From: an uncultured Solobacterium sp.
GTDB taxonomy: Bacteria; Bacillota_I; Bacilli_A; Erysipelotrichales; Erysipelotrichaceae
Direction: 5' to 3'
Assembly: GCA_900546285.1 (NCBI GenBank)
Contig: URCJ01000004.1
Span: forward strand, 1 to 64,000
DNA: 64,000 nt
Shown piece by piece: positions 33,346 to 43,733 of this stretch. The translations under genes were made by a program, and so were the position numbers. How positions within the stretch are numbered: position 1 is the first letter of the stretch; each line of letters opens with the position of its first letter. The notes beneath the pieces were generated by a model that saw only the letters and a list, made by a program, of their open reading frames with translations, had not been told where the DNA came from and made no database searches.

Positions 33346-36300
33346 AAAACAACGATACCTGGTTAGAATCATCCAAGTCATCTAAGACATGCAAATCATC
33401 TAACTTCTTAATTAAAGTATTCGACAACTGTGTACGATCACTCAAGTCTTCCTTAGACAAGAAAGGCATCTTCTCCCTAGCCTCCACAATACTAATCGCA
33501 ACGTTGGCACCAAGACCATCAATAATAGTAAACGGTGGAATAATCTCATGATTATTATCAGGATTAACTCTAAATTCAGTTGCTAAAGACTTATATAAAT
33601 CGATATTAATCAAACGATACCCTCTAGATACCATCTCATAACATACTTCAATAGTATTGAAAATATCCTTCTCCTTTTTAGAAATAGGATTCTCCCTAGA
33701 ATTCATCTTAGCCTGTAGTTCCTTCATACGAGCATAAATGCTATCAGCATCCTTCAACATCGTCTCAAGCTCATAGGCATCACATCTAAGTGTAAAGTAA
33801 GAAACATAATAATACTCAGGATAATAAACTTTAAACCAAGCAACTCTGACCGCCATAATACAATAGGCAACAGCATGGGCCTTAGGGAACATATACTTAA
33901 TCTTCTTACAAGACTCGATATACCATCTAGGAACATTATGCTCCTCCATCAGCTTTTCTTCTTCAGGTGTTAAACCCTTACCCTTTCTTACCTTCTCCAT
34001 CAAAGTAAACGAAGTCAAAGGCTCAAGATTATAACTCATCAAAGTACCCATGATATCATCACGACAACCAATAACATCTCTTAGGGCAATACCTTGATGA
34101 ATAAGCTCTTGGGCATTACCACGCCATACATCGGTACCATGTGACAAACCAGAAATCTGCACAAGATCCGAGAATACCTTAGGACGAGTTTCTTCAATAG
34201 TATTACGAGTATTCAAAGTACCAAATTCAGGAAGACCACAAGCACCTGTTTCCTCATGATAATTAGGATTAATAATATTTAATTCCTTAGAACTAGAGAA
34301 CAATGACAACACTCTTGCATCATTCATCGGAATCGTCTTAACATCAATACCAGAAACATTCTCAAAAAGACGCATAGCCGTAGGATCAACATGCCCTAAA
34401 ATATCAAACTTTAAGATATTATCTGAATAATCATGATATTCAAAGTGAGTTGACTTCCAAGGTGCTTCCTTATCATTGGCAGGATATTGAATAGGCGTAA
34501 CATCCTCAATCTCCATCGTATCTGGAAGTACAACGATACCACCAGCATGCTGACCCGTAGTACGCTTAACACCAGCACAACCACTGGCAAGTCTATCCTT
34601 TTGGGCCCTACTCATATTAGTAATACCCTTTTCTTCACAATATCCTGACACATAACCAAAGGCTGTCTTATCAGCAACCGTAGAAATAGTACCAGCTCTA
34701 AAGACATTATCCTTACCAAAAATCTCTCTTGTAAACAAGTGAGCACGAGGCTGATAATCACCAGAGAAGTTTAAATCGATATCGGGAACCTTATCGCCAT
34801 TAAAACCCATGAAAGTCTCAAACGGAATATTTTGACCATTACCCTTCATGATCTCACCACACTCTGGACATGTCTTATCTTCTACGTCATAACCACTAGC
34901 TGCGTCCTTAATCCACTCAAAATGATGGCACTTAGGACATACATAATGTGGAGGAAGTGGGTTAACCTCAGTAATACCACTTAAAGTAGCTACCAAAGAA
35001 GAACCAACAGAACCTCTTGAACCTACAATATAACCATCATCATTTGAACGCTTAACCATCAAGTGACAAGTATAATAAATAACACCATAACCATTACCGA
35101 TAATCGCATCCAATTCTTTCTTAATACGATCAACAATAAATTGGTCATAATCCTTACCATATAAAACCTCAGCCTGATAATAAACAAGGCGAGTCAAATA
35201 ATCATCAGCCGAAATAACCTCATCAGTATGCACAAAAGGCTCTTCAACAATATGACACTCCTTAGCCTTCTTTATCGCATCAAGAACTCTAGGAGGCCTT
35301 AATTCATCAGAGAAAGGAGTGATATTTTCACACATTTCACTTATCTTCAAAGGATTTTCAATAACTAATTCCCTAATTAGCTTTTCATCCTCTAACCACG
35401 CAAAACAATCAAGCATCTCTTTTGTATTACGGAAATGTTGATCAGGACTTACTTGTTTTGCCCTTTTCTCCTTATCAAATAGATACAAAGGATGATGCGC
35501 TCCACCAATTGCTTGTGCTGAAATATATACATCCCTTAATATCTTCTCTTCTTTTTTAATATAGTGAACATCACCTGTAGCAACCACAATCTTATTTTGT
35601 CTTCTTGCCTCAGTAATAATATCCCTTAAGTAATCCTTTAAACGTTCCTTAGTAAAAGACTCACGATCTCTATATAAGTAACTATAGTTCTCTAATGGCT
35701 GTACCTCAATGTAATCATAAAAAGATATAGCCTTAGCAAGCTCTTCCTTAGATCTTGTTGAAGCTATCTCAAAAACTTCACCATTTAAACAAGCCGAACC
35801 AATAAGCAAATCCTTACGATACTCATCAAGGGTTTGTTTAAAGATTCTAGGTTCCGCAATAAAATCAGAACTACTATCCTTACTATTAGCCTTACCAAAA
35901 ACAGCCAATTGATCAGTATTAGAAATAGAAACAAGCTTAAACAAAGACTTTAAACCAGCCTTATTCTTACATAAAACCGTTGTATGGAAAGCTCTACTCT
36001 TTACAAAAGCATCTTCGCCCTGATAAGCCTTCAATTGATTTAAAGTCTTAACATTAGCCTTAGTCAAATCCTTCAACATCAAATTAAAGACACCAGCTAA
36101 TACTTCCGCATCATAATTAGCTCTATGAGCTACTTCTTCATCATACGGAACCCCATATTGTTTCGCAATCTTGCCTAATCTAAAAGCACGTCTTGTCTTA
36201 AATAAAGACCTAGATAAGTCTAATGTATCAATAACCGGATTCTCAAGCTTAGGCAAGCCTAAACGGTCTAATTCAGCATTCAAAAAACCATAGTCAAATG

Positions 36301-37771
36301 ATGCATTATGGGCAACTAAAACTCTACCCTTAATAAAATCTAAGATTTCATCCTTACATTCTTCAAAAGTTCTTGCGTTTTCGACATCACTATCAGAAAT
36401 ATTAGTTAAATTCTTAATTGTTTCGCTTAACTTAAAAGGTGGTTTCACAAAGAAGTCACGTTCTTCTTTAACCTGACCCTTATACATTAAAACAGCACCA
36501 AACTCAATAATATGATCATAACGCGTAGATAAACCAGTTGTCTCCAAGTCAAATACTACATATTCTTGATCCAACAATAAATCATCATTACTGTTATAAA
36601 CAATCCTTAATTCAGGATAAACCATATTCATCTCACAACCATATAAAAGTTTGAAATCAAAAGTATCCTTATCAGCACCCTTTTTTATGCCCTTATAAGT
36701 CAAAAAAGCCTCATGGAAACCCTGTAAATCCAAATGATCAGTAATCGCAACTGCCTTATGACCATACTTATAAGCAGCCTTGACCAAATCAGTAGGTGAA
36801 GATACACCATCCATTTCACTTAACTTAGTATGAGCATGAAGTTCAATTCTTTTTTCTTCTTCATCATCAACTAAAGGATTAGGATCATCGATATATTCAA
36901 TCGCATCAACCTCAAATTCATAATCATTAGAGAAAGTATTAAAACGATAGTTACCATAAACAGTACACCACTTACCCTCTTTATTATTCTTAAGATCATC
37001 CTTAGAAAAACGCTTGCCCTCCATCATCTTAGCGATACAGGCATTAGTTGTATCCTTAAGATAAATCATTTGAATAATAATACCAGTTCTAGTAGTTCGC
37101 TCATCAATCTTAAAAATTTGAGCACTTAATTTAACATTATAGGCAACATCATCCAAATCATCGATGATAACAGGTTTATATTCAACGGTCTTTCTTTTAT
37201 AATTATTAAACTTTGGCTTGCCATCAGAATTATTATCACTATTAAAAGAAGGTTTAGAATCATTACTTGATACCACTTCCAAAGGCTTTCTAACCTCTAT
37301 CTCTGGCTCTTCATCAATATGTTTAAGTTCCATCTCAATAGGCTTACGATAACCCAAGTCATAAAAGAACAATTTTAAATCATCAATAAATTCTCTATCC
37401 TTTTCATATGCATCATCATCAATATAAGATAAGGTAAAACCATTATCATTTCTAACAACAAGGGCATTATTAAAGGCATGATAACTATCCTTAAAACCCT
37501 GAACAATGATATTGATTTCCTTATGACTTAATTCATCATCTTTGACATTAAAATATAAACGAACATGAGAAAAACCAAACGCCTTAAAATAAGCAGCTAA
37601 TTCTCTTACTATCTCAAGAGGCAATATCTTTTCATTTTCAATCTTTAGAATCAAAGAGTCTTTGTTTCTTTTATATAAAGAATCGACCACATTAAAAGAC
37701 TTGAACAATTCACAAATCTCTTCATCATAATTTTTCTCACTTAAAAAAGTATCTATATTAAATTTATTCAT
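33344..37771 (-). CDS. polC: DNA polymerase III PolC-type, alpha subunit with proofreading exonuclease
   Basis: At 1475 residues this is full length for the Gram-positive replicative polymerase. The order is an N-terminal domain, an OB fold (about 210-310), PHP domain (RIELHAHTKLSEMDGV), an inserted DEDDh exonuclease (VVFDLETTGLSTRYDHIIEFG), the rest of PHP, the polymerase core with a zinc site (CPKCHHFEW, CPECG) and DIDLNFSGD carrying catalytic Asp residues. It overlaps rnc by 8 nt. Polymerase of this kind is a hallmark of low-GC Bacillota. Confidence 0.97.
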   Translation of the reverse strand: MNKFNIDTFLSEKNYDEEICELFKSFNVVDSLYKRNKDSLILKIENEKILPLEIVRELAAYFKAFGFSHVRLYFNVKDDELSHKEINIIVQGFKDSYHAFNNALVVRNDNGFTLSYIDDDAYEKDREFIDDLKLFFYDLGYRKPIEMELKHIDEEPEIEVRKPLEVVSSNDSKPSFNSDNNSDGKPKFNNYKRKTVEYKPVIIDDLDDVAYNVKLSAQIFKIDERTTRTGIIIQMIYLKDTTNACIAKMMEGKRFSKDDLKNNKEGKWCTVYGNYRFNTFSNDYEFEVDAIEYIDDPNPLVDDEEEKRIELHAHTKLSEMDGVSSPTDLVKAAYKYGHKAVAITDHLDLQGFHEAFLTYKGIKKGADKDTFDFKLLYGCEMNMVYPELRIVYNSNDDLLLDQEYVVFDLETTGLSTRYDHIIEFGAVLMYKGQVKEERDFFVKPPFKLSETIKNLTNISDSDVENARTFEECKDEILDFIKGRVLVAHNASFDYGFLNAELDRLGLPKLENPVIDTLDLSRSLFKTRRAFRLGKIAKQYGVPYDEEVAHRANYDAEVLAGVFNLMLKDLTKANVKTLNQLKAYQGEDAFVKSRAFHTTVLCKNKAGLKSLFKLVSISNTDQLAVFGKANSKDSSSDFIAEPRIFKQTLDEYRKDLLIGSACLNGEVFEIASTRSKEELAKAISFYDYIEVQPLENYSYLYRDRESFTKERLKDYLRDIITEARRQNKIVVATGDVHYIKKEEKILRDVYISAQAIGGAHHPLYLFDKEKRAKQVSPDQHFRNTKEMLDCFAWLEDEKLIRELVIENPLKISEMCENITPFSDELRPPRVLDAIKKAKECHIVEEPFVHTDEVISADDYLTRLVYYQAEVLYGKDYDQFIVDRIKKELDAIIGNGYGVIYYTCHLMVKRSNDDGYIVGSRGSVGSSLVATLSGITEVNPLPPHYVCPKCHHFEWIKDAASGYDVEDKTCPECGEIMKGNGQNIPFETFMGFNGDKVPDIDLNFSGDYQPRAHLFTREIFGKDNVFRAGTISTVADKTAFGYVSGYCEEKGITNMSRAQKDRLASGCAGVKRTTGQHAGGIVVLPDTMEIEDVTPIQYPANDKEAPWKSTHFEYHDYSDNILKFDILGHVDPTAMRLFENVSGIDVKTIPMNDARVLSLFSSSKELNIINPNYHEETGACGLPEFGTLNTRNTIEETRPKVFSDLVQISGLSHGTDVWRGNAQELIHQGIALRDVIGCRDDIMGTLMSYNLEPLTSFTLMEKVRKGKGLTPEEEKLMEEHNVPRWYIESCKKIKYMFPKAHAVAYCIMAVRVAWFKVYYPEYYYVSYFTLRCDAYELETMLKDADSIYARMKELQAKMNSRENPISKKEKDIFNTIEVCYEMVSRGYRLINIDLYKSLATEFRVNPDNNHEIIPPFTIIDGLGANVAISIVEAREKMPFLSKEDLSDRTQLSNTLIKKLDDLHVLDDLDDSNQVSLF

Positions 37772-38462
37772 TTCCAGCTAATTTTTCCAACGCATCCTTG
37801 GCTGCATTCTTTTGAGCTTCCTTCTTACTGCTACCAATACCGGTACCATATACAAGACCACCAATCTTAACGGCAATCTTAAATTCTGGCTTATTACTAG
37901 GTCCTTTGGCATAAACAAGCTCATAATTAATTGATTTTCTAGAATCAGCTTGTACATATTCTTGAAGCTTTGTCTTATAGTCAAAAGTTGTTTCATCAAT
38001 CTCTTTGACAAAATCCAACATTAAATAATCAAGAAGCTTATAAGTATTCTTAATATCAGTATCCAAATAAACGGCACCAATAAAAGCCTCAAACATATCT
38101 GAAATAACTGAATCACGGTCTCTACCGCCAGTCTTCTCTTCACCCTGACCAAGCTTTAAATATTTGTTTAATCCAAACTTGCGAACAACCTTTGCCAAAC
38201 CCTTTTCGCATACAAGATTAGCTCTTCTTGTAGACATAATTCCCTCTTTTAAAGGAGGATCAATGGCATAAAGCCTTTCTGCTGAATAAATTTGTAAAAC
38301 AGCATCTCCCATAAATTCTAATCTCTCGTTGTCATGGCACTTGCCCTTATGCTCATTAACATAAGAAGAGTGAATAAAAGCTTGTTCAATTAACTTTGAA
38401 TCATTGTGTACGATTCCGATGTCATCTAAAAAATCAAAAATAGTCATACAAGTATTATACAT
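37764..38462 (-). CDS. rnc: Ribonuclease III
   Basis: The 232-residue endonuclease has the RNase III signature NERLEFMGDAVLQIY near residue 45 and a second acidic motif (DMFEAFIGAVYLD), followed by a double-stranded RNA-binding domain (YKTKLQEYVQADSR to SSKKEAQKNAAKDALEKL). It processes rRNA and structured mRNAs. The ATG at 38462 overlaps the recG stop (TAATG), suggesting coupling; an ATG five codons later is an alternative, and neither has a good ribosome binding site. Confidence 0.95.
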   Translation of the reverse strand: MYNTCMTIFDFLDDIGIVHNDSKLIEQAFIHSSYVNEHKGKCHDNERLEFMGDAVLQIYSAERLYAIDPPLKEGIMSTRRANLVCEKGLAKVVRKFGLNKYLKLGQGEEKTGGRDRDSVISDMFEAFIGAVYLDTDIKNTYKLLDYLMLDFVKEIDETTFDYKTKLQEYVQADSRKSINYELVYAKGPSNKPEFKIAVKIGGLVYGTGIGSSKKEAQKNAAKDALEKLAGNE

Positions 38463-40444
38463 TAATCCCCAACAATTGAGCCCATCACTCTTATAACATC
38501 ATCATAAAACATTTTATTCTCATCATTATCCAAATTATTCATAATTTCTTTAGCATCCTCTTTACTAGCCTCAATAAAGTTAGTATCACTAAATAAATTA
38601 CCCAAGATAAAAGTAGGCAAACCCGATTGTCTTGTACCCAAGATATCACCAGGTCCTCTTAACATTAAGTCTTGTTCACTAATCTTAAAACCATCATTAG
38701 TCTTAACTAAGACTTCTAGTCTTTTCAAAGTCTCAGCCTCATTACTATTAGTCAGCAAGTAACAAGTTCCCTTATCATTTCCTCTTTGAACCCTACCTCT
38801 TAATTGATGAATCTGACTTAGACCAAATCTATCCGCATCATAAATAACCATTACTGTCGCATTAGGCACATTGATACCTACTTCAATTACCGTAGTAGAA
38901 ACAAGTACTTGAATCTTATTATTTCTAAAATTCTCAAGTATTTCATCCTTCTCTTCACTTGTTTTCTTACCATGGAGTAAGCCAACACTATAGGGCTTAA
39001 ACACATCAATTAGACTCTCATATAAGCTATTTACATCCTTACCCTTAAAAGAATCACTAGCTTCAATGCTAGATGCCACGATATAGATTTGTTTACCTAA
39101 ATCTAATTGTCTTTTTAAATCATCAAGAATATCGACAATACTATTTTTCTTAATCAAATAAGTATCACAACCCTTTCTGCCACTTGGCATACTCATAATA
39201 GAAGATATATCCATATTTCCATATAAAGAAGAAGCTAAAGTACGTGGTATTGGAGTAGCTGACATCATCAACACATCAACATTATCGCCCTTTTCCTTTA
39301 AAGATCTTCTTTGTTTTACGCCAAAACGATGTTGCTCATCAGTGATAACCAAACCCAACTTATTAAATTCTACGTCTTCACTAAATAAGGCATGAGTTCC
39401 AATGACTACATCTATTTCACCATTTGCCAACATTTCTTTAATCTTTTTATTCTCACTGCCATTACCCACAAGTAATTCAACTCTAACATCCTTAAACATC
39501 TTCCTAAAAGATAAATAATGTTGTTTCGCAAGTATTTCAGTAGGAGCCATCAAAGCACCCTGATACCCAGCCAAATAATTGGCATATAATCCAATAAAAG
39601 CCACAACAGTCTTACCACTACCCACTTCACCCTGTAATAGTCTATACATTGGTCTATCACTTCTTAAATCATTTAAGATAGCTTGAATACTAGTCTTTTG
39701 ATCACTTGTTAATGAATATGGTAAATCCTTAATAAATGAATTTATCTTTTCTACATCAAACGTCTTAGCATCCTTAAGCACCACATTATCGTCACCATTC
39801 AATATTCCTAAAGACAAATAAAAACGTAAGAACTCATCATACTTTAAACGCGCTAAAGCCTTCTTTAATTCATACACATCACTTGGATTATGAATACTAT
39901 ATAAAGCTTCATACAAATCGATTAAATAATGCTTATTAAGTAGATGCTTAGGAACTAAATCATCAACAGTCTTCACTTTCTTAAAAGTATAGTTAACTAA
40001 ATTCTTTATCTCATTTTGTTTAATACCTTCTTTTACAGAATAAACAGGTGTAATACCTAAGATTTCATTTATATCCTTAGTATAAAAATTAGAAGCCGTA
40101 ACTTTATTTTTACCCTCATACTTACCAACAATTGTCAATTTATGTTCATTATTAGTACTAACCCAAGGCCTATTAAAAATAGTTATTAGTAATTCTTCTT
40201 CCTCATATAAAACTCTAAAAGAAGTCTTAGACATCTTGCCTTTAAACCTAAAGGTTGTAGGCCTTGATATTAATTCAGCCTCAAAGACTACCCTCTCACC
40301 TTCTTTAAAATCTGCATAATGAGTTAAATTAAACTCTTCATATTTAAAAGGATAATAATGTAAGATATCATCGCTATCTTTTAAATCAAGACGCTTACAT
40401 ATATTCATCCTCTTGTCTGTTAATTTTAGTTCTTCTAATTCCAT
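38462..40444 (-). CDS. recG: ATP-dependent DNA helicase RecG
   Basis: The 660-residue helicase has an N-terminal wedge/OB domain and a complete SF2 core: QGEVGSGKTVVAF, DEQHRFGVKQR, MSATPIPRTLA and TTVIEVGINVPNA with IHQLRGRVQRG. It remodels stalled forks and Holliday junctions. No Shine-Dalgarno is present; TAAAAT (40451-40456) ends six bases before the ATG, so the recG-rnc-polC transcript may be leaderless. Confidence 0.97.
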   Translation of the reverse strand: MELEELKLTDKRMNICKRLDLKDSDDILHYYPFKYEEFNLTHYADFKEGERVVFEAELISRPTTFRFKGKMSKTSFRVLYEEEELLITIFNRPWVSTNNEHKLTIVGKYEGKNKVTASNFYTKDINEILGITPVYSVKEGIKQNEIKNLVNYTFKKVKTVDDLVPKHLLNKHYLIDLYEALYSIHNPSDVYELKKALARLKYDEFLRFYLSLGILNGDDNVVLKDAKTFDVEKINSFIKDLPYSLTSDQKTSIQAILNDLRSDRPMYRLLQGEVGSGKTVVAFIGLYANYLAGYQGALMAPTEILAKQHYLSFRKMFKDVRVELLVGNGSENKKIKEMLANGEIDVVIGTHALFSEDVEFNKLGLVITDEQHRFGVKQRRSLKEKGDNVDVLMMSATPIPRTLASSLYGNMDISSIMSMPSGRKGCDTYLIKKNSIVDILDDLKRQLDLGKQIYIVASSIEASDSFKGKDVNSLYESLIDVFKPYSVGLLHGKKTSEEKDEILENFRNNKIQVLVSTTVIEVGINVPNATVMVIYDADRFGLSQIHQLRGRVQRGNDKGTCYLLTNSNEAETLKRLEVLVKTNDGFKISEQDLMLRGPGDILGTRQSGLPTFILGNLFSDTNFIEASKEDAKEIMNNLDNDENKMFYDDVIRVMGSIVGD

Positions 40445-40468
40445 ATCTTAATTTTAAACCAAAAACAT

Positions 40469-40497
40469 AAAAAAATGCCCTAGCAAGCTAGAACATT
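40469..40497 (-). terminator. Terminator of tRNA-Leu
   Basis: Minus strand AATGTTCTAGC pairs with GCTAGGGCATT (two G-U) around TT, then seven T. Confidence 0.8.
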
Positions 40498-40508
40498 AAT
40501 TTGTTAAA

Positions 40509-40590
40509 TGGTCCCCAAAGTGGGACTTGAACCCACACTGTTTCCAACACGATTTTGAGTCGTGCGCGTCTGCCATTCCGCCATTCGGGG
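40509..40590 (-). tRNA. tRNA-Leu (anticodon CAA)
   Basis: Type II tRNA of 82 bases with acceptor CCCCGAA/TTTGGGG, anticodon loop CTCAAAA closed by CACGA/TCGTG, a short variable arm, T-arm GGTTCAAGTCC and encoded CCA (40511-40509). Confidence 0.95.
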
Positions 40591-40611
40591 ATACCTAAAT
40601 ATGATAACACA

Positions 40612-41124
40612 TTAATTCTCTTTTTTAACATCATAATAGATAAAAAGATGAATTAAAATTATCACACTAAGTAAAATAAGCTCATGAATACTATAAACTC
40701 TAAAAGAATCAAAGTAATAAATAGTATCAATAAACATCGTTATTCCTAATATCTTTAGACAATATTTACTCTTCTTTAAACTATATATACGGTAATTGAT
40801 AATATTGAAATAAGTAACATATAGTATCAAACCCAAAGATAAATAAGCGCACACTTCATGCATATTAGAAAAAACATCACCCCTACCTTCTACATAAGGA
40901 AAAACAGAGGCAACAAGAGGTGCTAATAAACATAAGATACTTTTCTTTTTCAAGGCAACAGAAGTCTTATATAAAGACAAACCCAACAAAATACTTAAGC
41001 CCATCACAAATAGATAACCATAAAAATTGCCACTCATCATTGAATAGTTATAAGTAAAAGGATCCTTTATAAAAGTAATTACTATAAGATATATAAGACT
41101 AATTAGATAAATAATCATAGGCAT
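40612..41124 (-). CDS. Membrane protein of unknown function
   Basis: The 170-residue protein is mostly hydrophobic, with about six membrane segments and Lys-rich connecting loops (SVALKKKSI, LKKSKYC). No family signature is visible. Its start lies 26 nt inside the upstream acetyltransferase gene, so it is the last gene of the run GNAT(43726)-pcrA-GNAT(41099)-this gene. The tRNA-Leu gene follows. Confidence 0.65.
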   Translation of the reverse strand: MPMIIYLISLIYLIVITFIKDPFTYNYSMMSGNFYGYLFVMGLSILLGLSLYKTSVALKKKSILCLLAPLVASVFPYVEGRGDVFSNMHEVCAYLSLGLILYVTYFNIINYRIYSLKKSKYCLKILGITMFIDTIYYFDSFRVYSIHELILLSVIILIHLFIYYDVKKEN

Positions 41125-41593
41125 TTCTTAGGTTAAATCCTGTAGTATTTAAGAAAATCTCTCCCCTATAAGTAAAACCGTTATTATAAAGACACTTAAT
41201 CATGTTCTTATTATCAGGATGAGTATCTACCCTAATATAGTCATACTTACTTTTTACATAATCGAAGATATATTTGGCAACACCCTTGCCCTTATATTTG
41301 TTTCTTACCGCAAAACGATGGACTACTACATAATCCTTATTTGTTGACCATTCACCATTATAAATAACATCATAAGTAGGTTCATAGTCACCCACACAAA
41401 AGACACCAATTATTAAATCATTATCTTTTACTATATATAAAGAATCATTTTGAATATCTAAAAGCAGCCCTTCTTCATTAGGATAACCATCCTGCCACTG
41501 GTCTATGTTTTGGCTTTTAAGATAAGCTTTAGCTTCTATTACTATTTCCATAATAGAAGCTAAATCATCAATATTAGCCTTAGTTATATTCAT
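41099..41593 (-). CDS. GNAT family N-acetyltransferase
   Basis: A small acetyltransferase of 164 residues. The acetyl-CoA loop is RFAVRNKYKGKGVAKYIFD (Q/RxxGxG/A type), and the C-terminal part reads IRVDTHPDNKNMIKCLYNNGF, with the FxxxG pattern usual for GNAT proteins acting on small molecules. I chose the ATG at 41593, inside the last codons of pcrA, because it fits the normal domain start; a longer frame from 41665 lies in pcrA sequence. Substrate unknown. Confidence 0.82.
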   Translation of the reverse strand: MNITKANIDDLASIMEIVIEAKAYLKSQNIDQWQDGYPNEEGLLLDIQNDSLYIVKDNDLIIGVFCVGDYEPTYDVIYNGEWSTNKDYVVVHRFAVRNKYKGKGVAKYIFDYVKSKYDYIRVDTHPDNKNMIKCLYNNGFTYRGEIFLNTTGFNLRNAYDYLSN

Positions 41594-43733
41594 TCGCAGT
41601 CTTCTTTCTAATTGAAGGATGATCAGCCTTAATTGTCTTAGTACCATGAGGATAAGAGAAGGCAACAGTCACAAAATCACCATTGCACTTAACCACAACA
41701 CCCTCACCAAAAATCTTATGAATAACCACATCACTCTTACGATATCTTGATGGTCTTCTAGGCGCTTCCTTTTTAGGCTCAATAGAAGAAATCTTAGTAG
41801 TAAATGGTACATCAAAGACACTTTGTTGCTTAACAACCGGCTTATCCAAGTGTTCAATATACTTTTCATCAACCTCATTAACAAATCTACTAGTAGTCTT
41901 AGCACTATTGACAACATATGAGAAAGATGAAGTATCCGTTAAAGTCAACTTCTCCTTAGCTCTTGTATAAGCTACATAAGCAAGTCTTCTTTCTTCTTCA
42001 ACACCCTTTTGTTCCAACATGGTACGCTCACTTGGGAAAATACCTTCTGATAAGCCAACCACAAAGACAACCTTGAACTCAAGACCCTTAGATGCATGAA
42101 TAGTCATCAAACTAACTGAAGCTGAACCATCAGTATTAGCCTTATCAGTATATAAAGAAATCATAGAAAGATAATCAGCTAAAGTACTACCTGGATAAGT
42201 CTCTTGATAATCCTTAATATCATCAATCAAAGACTTAACATTTTCAATACGTTCTGTCTCATTCTCTTTCTCCAACATTGAACGATAACCAGATTGCTCA
42301 AAGACATCGGTTAATACTTCTTCTAATGGTTTGCCATCTAAAGAAGACTTCCATCTTTCAACCATATCTACAAAAGACTCTAAAACGCTTTGATTCTTTG
42401 CGAATAGGCCCTGTTTAACTACCTCATACATGGAAATATTATTTTCTTTCGCAAGAGAAAAGATAGCATCAATAGACTTTTGACCAATACCTCTTTTTGG
42501 TTGATTAATAACTCTTTGGAAAGCCAAATCATCACCAGTCACAATAAGCCTTAAGTAAGATAAGATATCCTTAACTTCCATTCTTTCATAGAAACGTATA
42601 CCACCATAGATAACATAAGGAATTCTATTCTCAATAAAAACCTTTTCCACTTCTCTTGACAAGTAGTTAGAACGATATAAGATCGCAATATCATTATATT
42701 CATAGCCCTGTTTCAACAAACTTTGGATACAACTTACAATATAATAAGCCTCACTTGTTTCATCTGGCAAAGTCTTATGAACAATCTTATCACCATCACC
42801 ATTCTCAGAAAACAAGTCCTTAGGAACACGTGACTTATTATATTTAATAAGCGAGTTAGCTCCTTCTAGGATATTATTAGTAGAACGATAATTCTGGTTC
42901 AAAATAATCGTCTTAGTATTCTTAAAATCCTTATCAAAATTCACAATGATATTAACATCAGCACCACGCCAAGTATAAATAGTTTGGTCAGGATCGCCCA
43001 CTACATAAACATTGTCATGAGTTGAAGATAACAATTTAATTAATTCATATTGAGTCTTATCAATATCCTGGAACTCATCGACATGAATATAAATAAACTT
43101 AGATGACCATTTCTTTAAGATATCCTTATGTAACTTAAATAATCTAACTGTAAAAAGAATTAAATCATCAAAATCTAGGGCATACAATGACTTTAATCGC
43201 TCATCATAATACTTATAGACATTAGCCTTATCAACTAGTTTCTTCTCACCATAGGCTTGATCCATTGCCTTTTCATAAGACAATTCTTCATACTTACAAT
43301 TGGCAATATAATCCAAGGCACTACCATAAGATAAGTCCTTCTTATCGATGTTAAATTCCTTATAAGCCTCTTTCAAAATAGTTTTTTGATCGTCCCCGTC
43401 TACAATAGTAAAGTTCTTAGGATAGCCAAAAACACCAATTTCCTCTTTTAAAATACGCACACATAAAGAGTGAATTGTTGAAATAAAAGCACCATCTCCT
43501 GCTTCACCCAACATCTCACTAATTCTATTTTTCATCTCATTGGCAGCTTTATTAGTAAAAGTAATTGCCAAAACATTCTTAGGATTAATATGTTTTTGTT
43601 CAATCAAATAAGCGATACGCATTGTCAAAACACGTGTCTTACCACTTCCTGCACCCGCAATAATTCTTAAATGCTTAGAATCATCGATAACTGCCTCTTT
43701 TTGTTTATCATTTAAACTAGAATAACTAACCAC
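41580..43733 (-). CDS. pcrA: ATP-dependent DNA helicase PcrA/UvrD
   Basis: The SF1 helicase of about 717 residues has all motifs: IAGAGSGKTRVLTMRI, VDEFQDIDKTQYELI, GDPDQTIYTWRGA, SLMTIHASKGLEF and RRLAYVAYTRAKEKL. It acts in nucleotide excision repair and clearing of replication blocks. The C-terminal end (SDVVIHKIFGEGVVV) is the Tudor-like RNA polymerase-binding segment of Bacillota PcrA. I prefer the GTG at 43733, overlapping the upstream GNAT stop by 8 nt with GGGAG upstream; a TTG at 43766 is also in frame. Confidence 0.93.
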   Translation of the reverse strand: MVSYSSLNDKQKEAVIDDSKHLRIIAGAGSGKTRVLTMRIAYLIEQKHINPKNVLAITFTNKAANEMKNRISEMLGEAGDGAFISTIHSLCVRILKEEIGVFGYPKNFTIVDGDDQKTILKEAYKEFNIDKKDLSYGSALDYIANCKYEELSYEKAMDQAYGEKKLVDKANVYKYYDERLKSLYALDFDDLILFTVRLFKLHKDILKKWSSKFIYIHVDEFQDIDKTQYELIKLLSSTHDNVYVVGDPDQTIYTWRGADVNIIVNFDKDFKNTKTIILNQNYRSTNNILEGANSLIKYNKSRVPKDLFSENGDGDKIVHKTLPDETSEAYYIVSCIQSLLKQGYEYNDIAILYRSNYLSREVEKVFIENRIPYVIYGGIRFYERMEVKDILSYLRLIVTGDDLAFQRVINQPKRGIGQKSIDAIFSLAKENNISMYEVVKQGLFAKNQSVLESFVDMVERWKSSLDGKPLEEVLTDVFEQSGYRSMLEKENETERIENVKSLIDDIKDYQETYPGSTLADYLSMISLYTDKANTDGSASVSLMTIHASKGLEFKVVFVVGLSEGIFPSERTMLEQKGVEEERRLAYVAYTRAKEKLTLTDTSSFSYVVNSAKTTSRFVNEVDEKYIEHLDKPVVKQQSVFDVPFTTKISSIEPKKEAPRRPSRYRKSDVVIHKIFGEGVVVKCNGDFVTVAFSYPHGTKTIKADHPSIRKKTANEYN

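Noticed and set aside
33344..37771. Open frames on the opposite strand and other frames of polC and other long genes
   Set aside because: They have no ribosome binding sites, no recognisable domains and lie wholly within conserved coding sequence.
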